From: an uncultured Lachnospiraceae bacterium
Lineage (GTDB): Bacteria > Bacillota > Clostridia > Lachnospirales > Lachnospiraceae
Direction: 5' to 3'
DNA: 11,289 nucleotides
Assembly: GCA_945827765.1 (NCBI GenBank)
Contig: CALZPS010000030.1
Coordinates: forward strand, 1 to 11,289
The position numbers were made by a program, and so were the translations under genes. This document shows positions 5,692 to 11,289 of the stretch, in pieces (within the stretch, counting starts at the first letter, position 1; each line of letters starts with the position of its first letter). Below the pieces are notes generated by a model. It was given only the letters and a program-made list of their open reading frames with translations. It searched no databases and was not told where the DNA came from.

Positions 5692-8600
5692 ATGAAAGAA
5701 CAGATTTTACAGGAAGTGAAGGAAAGAAGAGAACAATGCGTCAAGCACTTCCGGATGGCGCAGAAGGGAATGGCGGCAGCGGTATATCCGTCGCCGGTCC
5801 ATTATGAAAAAGACGGACAGTGGGAAGAAATCGATAACCGGCTCGAACCTGTCATGGAGGATGGAAGAGAGGTATACAAAAACCGGGCGTCCTCTTTGAA
5901 GGTTTGCTTTGCGGGAGAACTTGGGGAAGATTCACTGGTGACGGTGGAAAAAGACGGCAGGAAGGTGTCGTGGAGACTGGATACGCCGACACAGCCCGAG
6001 TCCGGTGCATCGGCACAGTTATCAGGTGGTTTGTCGGCGCAGCCTGCATACAGCATATCAACACAGCCTGTATACGGGGAGACAGCGGAAGACGTTTCAA
6101 ACGAATTGCGTACAGCGTCGGAAGAGAGCGCCAAGGTTTGCAGCGGCAAAAGAGGTTTTCAGGTTTTAGAAAAGTCAGAGTTCTGGAAAGATCCTGCGGT
6201 TTTGAGAGAAGAAAAAAATGCGGCAGCCAGAAGTGAAACGGTGGCAGCTGAAAGTGAAACGGCAGTAACTAGAAGTGAAACGGCAGTAACTAGAAGTGAA
6301 GACGCAGAAATTGGAAGTGAAACGGTAGTAACCGGGACTGACACGGCACAGAGCGCAGAAGGTTCGAACGGACAGTTGGACGTGGCCACGGTTCGTGAGA
6401 AAATGGGCGTGCCTCATCTGCTCAGCGAGGGAATGTACGAGGGCGTCCTCCCCGGAGTAGATCTTCATTATGCCCTTCACGGTGAGCGGATCAAAGAAAA
6501 TATCCGCATTCACACAAGGACAGCGGCACAGCAGCCGTTTGTATTCTCATTTTCCCATCCGGGAATGGAGATGCGCATGGAGGAAGACGGCAGCATGGGA
6601 CTGTATGCAAAAACGTCCGGCGAAAATACTGTGGATGTTCAGGACGATCACGAGGACCAGGAAGATCAGGAAACGTCAGGGCAGAGTGCGGAGCGCTGCT
6701 ATCGCTTCGCGAAACCTTATATGTACGATGCGGCGGGAAATTGTTCCGCAGACGTCGTATTTCGGCTGGAGCAGGGAAATAAAAGCAGCCGTGTGACCAT
6801 CGTGCCGGACATGGAGTGGCTGCTTAAAGAAGAACGGGAATACCCGGTGGTGATCGACCCGATGACGGAGACTGCCAAAACCCGCGCCAATATTGAAGAC
6901 ACTTATATTTTTACGGGCGGGACAAGCTCGGAAAATCCGGCGGAAGTATATGCATACGGTTCCGTCGCGGTAGGACAAAGCACGGAGCTGGGAAAATCAC
7001 GCGCGCTGCTGAAATTTAAAAATCTGCCGGATATCGGGAAAGGTTCCATCATTTATGCGGCGACTATGTACCTTTGGCAGTTCCAATATTCCACTTACGG
7101 GACATCTACAATTCCGCTGATGGCACATGAGATCACGGGCAATTGGGATGAAAGATCGGCGCGGTGGTCGAATCAGCCGTCCTTCGATGAAAATGTACTT
7201 GATTATAAGCAGGTCGGGCAGGTGGCGAACGGAAATACCATCACAATCACACCGATTGGTTTTGACGTCACAAGGCTGGTGCGCCAGTGGTACAATACCG
7301 GAAAAAACTATGGTATTATGGTACGTTCGCAGTACGAAGACACCACCACGCTTGCAAATCGCGCATACGCCAGATTCTATGCGTCGGATGCGCCGGATAT
7401 CTCGTCCGACCAGTTCCCGAGCGGCGTATTCTACTATCGTAATGTCGATGGACTGGAGGATTATCAGAGCTATCATGAGCAGCCGATGGGACGGGCAGGA
7501 ACCGGATACACAAACGATTATACGGGAAATGTGGTCTGGATCCATGCGGATGCAGAGACAGTCGGTGGACCGCTGCAGGCGCAGATTAAGCATGTATATA
7601 ATTCCAGCGAGGCGGCAACTGCGCGCAGGCTTGGCTATGGATGGAGGTTCAGTTTTGAACAGGAACTGAAAGAAAGCGGCATTGCAGATTATCCGTATGT
7701 TTATATTGACGAAGACCGGACGAAACATTATTTTTACAGAGATACCTCCGACGGAAATAAGCTGAAGGACGAGGACGGACTTGGACTGACGATCACGCAA
7801 ACCTCCGGTTCCGATTATGATCACTATCGCTGTATGGAGACAAAGGATAAGACCAAATATACATTTGCGCAGGATGGTTTTCTGAGGTTTATAGAAGATT
7901 TGGACGGCAATCAGATCGAGTACAAATATCTCTGGAACGACTGGGGAAATTATCTGAGCTATGTCACGGATCACAAGGGCGCGCGTATAGATGTTACATT
8001 TGCAGACGATGCGCTGAGAACCCGCATGTTGTCGGTAAAGGATATGGCGGGTCGGGTGATCCAGTATAGTTACGATTCTGCGGATAACCTGTCGCAGATC
8101 ACATATCCTGACGGGACAAAGACGAAGTTTACATATGATACGGGGCATCGCCTGCTGAGCGTGACGGCGCCGGACGGAACCTGTGTGAAATATGAATATG
8201 CAATGGATTTTCGCGTTCCCAGAGTCAGCAAGATTTCGCGGTACGGGGAGAATAATACGCCCGGACAGGAGCTGAAGATTTCATACGAAAACGGAAACAC
8301 GACCATATTTGAAGAACCGGGGCTGGATGGGGAACTTTCGCAGACCGCGGACAATAAAAAATCGATCTGGCATTTTGACAATATGGGACGTCCGACGGAT
8401 GTGCTGGAGTCGGACGGCTACGCGAACACATACAGTTACTACACGCAGGGAATGCAGAATCATAAGCTGGGGAAAGACGGGGCTACGCAGAAACCGGTGG
8501 AAAATTTTATTCGGAATCCGTTGTTTAGTCCGGCATTTCCGGATGAGTGGCGGAAACGGAACTGGACGAGCCAGACAGTGGAAAGCATAACCGGTTTTGT

Positions 8601-11289
8601 GAACGGCTACCATGGTCTGAAAGGCGTAGCGACTCAGAACACCCAGCCGACGGGAGCCAATACATTGCAGCAGGAAATGTTTGTCGTTCCGGGCACCTAT
8701 ACACTTTCGGCTTATGTAAAAACAGAAGGGATGAGTACACAGAATACACCCGCGGGGACTCAGCTGCTTGAAGGCGTCGGAAGAGGAGCGGCGCTTATGG
8801 TCAAAGCCTCCGATCAAATTGTTTGCTGCAGCCGGTACATTGATTACGCGACCGACACAAATGTAGACGACGGCTGGGAGCGCTTATCTGTGACATTCCA
8901 CCTGGATAGTTGGGCAATATTGACTTTGCACGCAGGACTTTTCCAGATGACCGGAACTGCATATATCAGCGGAATGCAAATGGAGCTTGGAACAGTGGCA
9001 AACCGCCTGAATCTGATCGATAACGGTCACTTTAGCCGGTGCGTAACCGGAGGTCCTGATAACTGGACATTCTTCACGACCGCGAGCGGCGACAAAACTG
9101 CCGAAGATCCGGAGAGGGGAAGATGTCTGTCGATGCAGGGCAGGATCGATGCCAATCAGGATTGTATGCAGGAGATGGAAATTTCAGGAAAGGAAGGCGA
9201 CACGTATTCATTCAGCAGTTGGGTAAAAGCAATCGGCATTCCCGGCAAAAACTTCGTGATCACCGCCCGTGTCATGCACACTGACGGCACGGATAAATGG
9301 CATGAGTTTGCCTGCAATCCGAATATCATCGGCTGGCAGTTTGTGTGCGGGACATTCCGCGCCGGAAAAGCTTACCAGCGCATACAGGTTTATTTGAGCT
9401 ACCATAATCAGGTGAACAAAGTGCTCTTTACGGACGTTCAGCTGGTGCGCGACGATGGGGAAAGCTACCAGTATGACAGCAAAGGAAATCTGACCAATGC
9501 AATCAGTGCAACAGAAAAGCAGCATTTTGTATCCGACAAGAACGGCAACCTGACACGAATGGGTAATATAAGTGGGACAGCATTTGAGTATGGATATAAT
9601 GATAAGAATCATTTGCTGCTGGCATCCAGTTCGGAGGGCGTGCGCTACCGTTTTGAGTATGACGCGAACGGTCAGCCGGTCAGTATGCATGCGGAGGGCG
9701 GCAGAAACCTCGGCGCGGTGATACCGGGCAGGACCTATTATATCCGTGAGAAATATTCCGGTAATTATCTGGATGTGCGAAACGGAGCAACCGCAAACTA
9801 TACGGTGATCCAGATGAAAGATTTCCATGGGAATGCATCGGAGAAATGGAAAGTAATCGACTGTAAGGACGGATATTTCCAGTTTGAGCCGGAAAATGCG
9901 CCGGGATCTCAATTGGATCTTGCATTCAATTCCGGTGAGGAAGGAGCTACAGTCCAGCTGCATCAGAAAAATACATCGGACGCCCAGAAATGGAAACTTC
10001 ACCCGAAGGAGGACGGAAGTTTCTGGATCAGCTGCAAAGGAACAGAAGATAAAAACGGCTTAACCAATGTTTTGAAGAGCACGGAGGATAATCAGGCGGT
10101 ACAGAGCTGTAAGCTTGTGGAGGGAAATCCGGCTCAGATGTGGTACTTTGAACCTGCTGATACCGGAAAAATCTCAGACGTTCCGACCGACGGAAAAACC
10201 TATCATATCCGAGTGCGCCATTCAGGACAATATCTGGATGTGGATCACAAACAAACGACGGCTGGAACCCGTGTGATGCAGCACTATTTCAACGGCGGCA
10301 TGAACCAGCAGTTCAGGCTGACGGCGGCAGACGAGACGTATTTCTGGCTGGAACCGGCTTACGCGCCGGGGATGGTGCTGGCAAAATCAGGAAAGAACGA
10401 CCGAAATCTGGATCTGCTGTCTTTAGAGACGAAACAGACAGGGGCGGCAAATCAGTTGTTCCGCTTTACGCCGGTCGAAACAGGAACGACAAAAGGATAT
10501 GCGATCATCTGTAAATCAGGAAACGCAGCGCTGGACGTTATCGATTATACGTATGCAGAGTCCGCCGATGTGATTCTGACAGCCTATGAAAGCGTACAGG
10601 TCAATAAATGGTGGATTCTGGAAGAGTGCAGCGACCGGCTGGAGACGCAGATGGAGTACACGACCGACGGCAGGCAGATTTCTAAGATTACGGACGCAAG
10701 AGGAAATTCGGTACGATATGAGTATGATGCCAGGAACCGGCTGATGACAAAAGCATTTGATGCAAAAGGGAAGGCTACAATTTATACCTACGACGCAAAC
10801 ATAGATCACCTGACAAACGTGAAAAAAACAGTAGGCAGTACGGACGTTGAGGTGAGCTACACTTATGTGAACGACCGCCTGAAAACGATCACGCACAACG
10901 GATTTAACTATACCTATGATTACGACAGCTATGGAAATCTGGAATCTGTCGCCGCAGCAGGGACAAAGCTGGAGACGATCACATACCGAAATCGTGACGG
11001 ACTTGTTGACCGTACAACTTATGCGACAGGCGAGGCAGTGCGAAACGAGTACGATGCGGAGGAACGTTTGAAGAGCCAGTATCTTGTGAAAGCGGACGGA
11101 ACGGAGGAGAAACTTTTCACCAATACATACGATAATTGCGGAAATGTCGTGGCACAACAAGACCATAAAAACGGCGTCACCCGAAACTGCCAGTACGATT
11201 TGATTGGCAGAACAATCGGGGAAGACGGTACGGACGGACTGCATCTGCGCACGGCATATGACGATAAGAACCGTGTGGAGGGTGTGACC
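5692..11289 (+). CDS. Giant WapA-like RHS/YD-repeat protein, probable polymorphic toxin (3' end outside window)
   Basis: The frame is open from the ATG at 5692 to the window edge: 1866 codons with no stop. An in-frame TAA at 5632 and AAGGA just upstream fix the start. Order by residue: a WapA-type opening (AAVYPSPVHYEKDGQWEEID, about 27-46); a low-complexity, repetitive linker (about 100-225); LSEGMYEGVLPGVDLHY (about 241-257); YPVVIDP (about 384); a DNRLRE domain (about 400-563, with NWDERSARWSNQP); RHS core entry (GRAGTGYTNDYTGN, about 600); YD repeats (about 675-930, e.g. GRVIQYSYDSADNL); two jelly-roll-like modules (about 938-1258); YD repeats (1260-1343); two ricin trefoils (1346-1645); then YD repeats to the end. 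Relatives such as Bacillus WapA form a shell that delivers a C-terminal toxin to neighbouring cells. No signal peptide is visible: the N-terminus is MKEQILQEVKERREQCVKHF. The toxin tip and immunity gene are not in view, so the toxin role is inferred. Expression is probably controlled by the divergent XRE/ImmA-like pair. Confidence 0.93.
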   Translation, partial: MKEQILQEVKERREQCVKHFRMAQKGMAAAVYPSPVHYEKDGQWEEIDNRLEPVMEDGREVYKNRASSLKVCFAGELGEDSLVTVEKDGRKVSWRLDTPTQPESGASAQLSGGLSAQPAYSISTQPVYGETAEDVSNELRTASEESAKVCSGKRGFQVLEKSEFWKDPAVLREEKNAAARSETVAAESETAVTRSETAVTRSEDAEIGSETVVTGTDTAQSAEGSNGQLDVATVREKMGVPHLLSEGMYEGVLPGVDLHYALHGERIKENIRIHTRTAAQQPFVFSFSHPGMEMRMEEDGSMGLYAKTSGENTVDVQDDHEDQEDQETSGQSAERCYRFAKPYMYDAAGNCSADVVFRLEQGNKSSRVTIVPDMEWLLKEEREYPVVIDPMTETAKTRANIEDTYIFTGGTSSENPAEVYAYGSVAVGQSTELGKSRALLKFKNLPDIGKGSIIYAATMYLWQFQYSTYGTSTIPLMAHEITGNWDERSARWSNQPSFDENVLDYKQVGQVANGNTITITPIGFDVTRLVRQWYNTGKNYGIMVRSQYEDTTTLANRAYARFYASDAPDISSDQFPSGVFYYRNVDGLEDYQSYHEQPMGRAGTGYTNDYTGNVVWIHADAETVGGPLQAQIKHVYNSSEAATARRLGYGWRFSFEQELKESGIADYPYVYIDEDRTKHYFYRDTSDGNKLKDEDGLGLTITQTSGSDYDHYRCMETKDKTKYTFAQDGFLRFIEDLDGNQIEYKYLWNDWGNYLSYVTDHKGARIDVTFADDALRTRMLSVKDMAGRVIQYSYDSADNLSQITYPDGTKTKFTYDTGHRLLSVTAPDGTCVKYEYAMDFRVPRVSKISRYGENNTPGQELKISYENGNTTIFEEPGLDGELSQTADNKKSIWHFDNMGRPTDVLESDGYANTYSYYTQGMQNHKLGKDGATQKPVENFIRNPLFSPAFPDEWRKRNWTSQTVESITGFVNGYHGLKGVATQNTQPTGANTLQQEMFVVPGTYTLSAYVKTEGMSTQNTPAGTQLLEGVGRGAALMVKASDQIVCCSRYIDYATDTNVDDGWERLSVTFHLDSWAILTLHAGLFQMTGTAYISGMQMELGTVANRLNLIDNGHFSRCVTGGPDNWTFFTTASGDKTAEDPERGRCLSMQGRIDANQDCMQEMEISGKEGDTYSFSSWVKAIGIPGKNFVITARVMHTDGTDKWHEFACNPNIIGWQFVCGTFRAGKAYQRIQVYLSYHNQVNKVLFTDVQLVRDDGESYQYDSKGNLTNAISATEKQHFVSDKNGNLTRMGNISGTAFEYGYNDKNHLLLASSSEGVRYRFEYDANGQPVSMHAEGGRNLGAVIPGRTYYIREKYSGNYLDVRNGATANYTVIQMKDFHGNASEKWKVIDCKDGYFQFEPENAPGSQLDLAFNSGEEGATVQLHQKNTSDAQKWKLHPKEDGSFWISCKGTEDKNGLTNVLKSTEDNQAVQSCKLVEGNPAQMWYFEPADTGKISDVPTDGKTYHIRVRHSGQYLDVDHKQTTAGTRVMQHYFNGGMNQQFRLTAADETYFWLEPAYAPGMVLAKSGKNDRNLDLLSLETKQTGAANQLFRFTPVETGTTKGYAIICKSGNAALDVIDYTYAESADVILTAYESVQVNKWWILEECSDRLETQMEYTTDGRQISKITDARGNSVRYEYDARNRLMTKAFDAKGKATIYTYDANIDHLTNVKKTVGSTDVEVSYTYVNDRLKTITHNGFNYTYDYDSYGNLESVAAAGTKLETITYRNRDGLVDRTTYATGEAVRNEYDAEERLKSQYLVKADGTEEKLFTNTYDNCGNVVAQQDHKNGVTRNCQYDLIGRTIGEDGTDGLHLRTAYDDKNRVEGVT
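6229..6354 (+). repeat. Six 21-bp tandem repeats encoding heptapeptides in the RHS linker
   Basis: Six 21-bp units (starts 6229, 6250, 6271, 6292, 6313, 6334) encode a degenerate heptapeptide, consensus RSETAVT, at residues 180-221. Units 2 and 3 differ at a single codon (GAA/AGA); units 1, 4 and 5 are diverged and unit 6 is weak. The unit length keeps the frame, so gain or loss of copies changes only linker length. A shorter octapeptide pair (SAQPAYSI, STQPVYGE) lies upstream at 6034-6081. Confidence 0.85.
8503..9468 (+). other. Two jelly-roll-like (carbohydrate-binding-module-like) segments in the RHS protein
   Basis: Two segments of about 160 residues interrupt the YD repeats. They open with similar phrases, NFIRNPLFSPAFPDEW (residue 938) and NLIDNGHFSRCVTGGPDNW (residue 1107). 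Both then carry a strand resembling YTLSAYVKTEG or YSFSSWVKAIG, and end near a phrase like YISGMQMELG or VLFTDVQLVRD. This pattern is typical of CBM-like beta-sandwich modules of surface proteins. Family assignment is by eye; ligand unknown. Confidence 0.6.
9727..10626 (+). other. Tandem ricin-type beta-trefoil lectin domains in the RHS protein
   Basis: Two related blocks begin TYYIREKYSGNYLDV (residue 1346) and TYHIRVRHSGQYLDV (about 1503). Each has three QxW/F-like motifs: EKW (W1386), QKW (W1434), QMW (W1484), then QQF (F1541), QLF (F1590), NKW (W1640). The spacing of about 48-50 residues inside each block is the three-fold repeat of a ricin B lectin. They likely bind glycans or another surface ligand. 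Confidence 0.85.

Noticed and set aside
6229..6354. CRISPR-like array
   Set aside because: The units are contiguous 21-bp coding repeats with no spacers and remain in frame within a large protein.
6997..8148. Leftward 383-residue open frame inside the RHS gene, and others at 9208-10002 and 10516-11244
   Set aside because: The plus-strand frame is continuous and carries DNRLRE, YD and ricin motifs; the antisense frames arise from codon bias.
4611..11289. A prophage or integrative element
   Set aside because: The XRE/ImmA pair resembles such elements, but no integrase, recombinase, relaxase, attachment repeat or structural gene is present in the window.

Overview
The window looks like chromosome of an anaerobic Gram-positive bacterium of the Clostridia, most likely a Lachnospiraceae-type gut commensal. 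This is inferred from strong AGGAGG-type ribosome sites, intrinsic terminators, a ferredoxin-dependent 2-oxoacid oxidoreductase, a membrane-anchored XRE regulator and a clostridial-style RHS/YD-repeat protein. No rRNA, tRNA, CRISPR array, insertion sequence or phage structural gene was seen.

Left part (1-1424): a non-coding stretch with two inverted repeats leads into a 339-residue XRE regulator with about six predicted membrane helices. A textbook intrinsic terminator follows.

Middle (1425-4618): a four-gene operon, porG-porD-porA-porB, encodes all four subunits of a heterotetrameric pyruvate (2-oxoacid):ferredoxin oxidoreductase. The genes overlap or lie within 15 bases of each other. A perfect 15-bp hairpin ends the operon and also serves the convergent gene pair on its right.

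Right part (4611-11289): two leftward genes encode an ImmA/IrrE-type metallopeptidase-like protein and a small XRE repressor, the layout of the ImmR-ImmA control pair of mobile elements. Divergent from them is a very large open reading frame that starts at 5692 and is still open at the window edge (1866 codons here). It was followed codon by codon with no stop or frameshift. It encodes a WapA-like RHS/YD-repeat polymorphic-toxin scaffold. In order it shows a conserved N-terminal region split by a repetitive linker, a DNRLRE domain, a YD-repeat shell segment, two jelly-roll-like modules, two ricin-type beta-trefoils and more YD repeats. The C-terminal toxin tip and any immunity gene lie outside the window.

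The most interesting proposal concerns the 270-bp gap between the repressor and the RHS gene. It holds three copies of a 15-bp near-palindrome (consensus TACACRAAAYGTGY) placed on the two divergent promoters. This suggests the XRE protein represses both itself and the giant RHS gene, and that the ImmA-like partner relieves repression. An RHS toxin-like protein under a prophage-style ImmR/ImmA switch is a testable and possibly undescribed arrangement.
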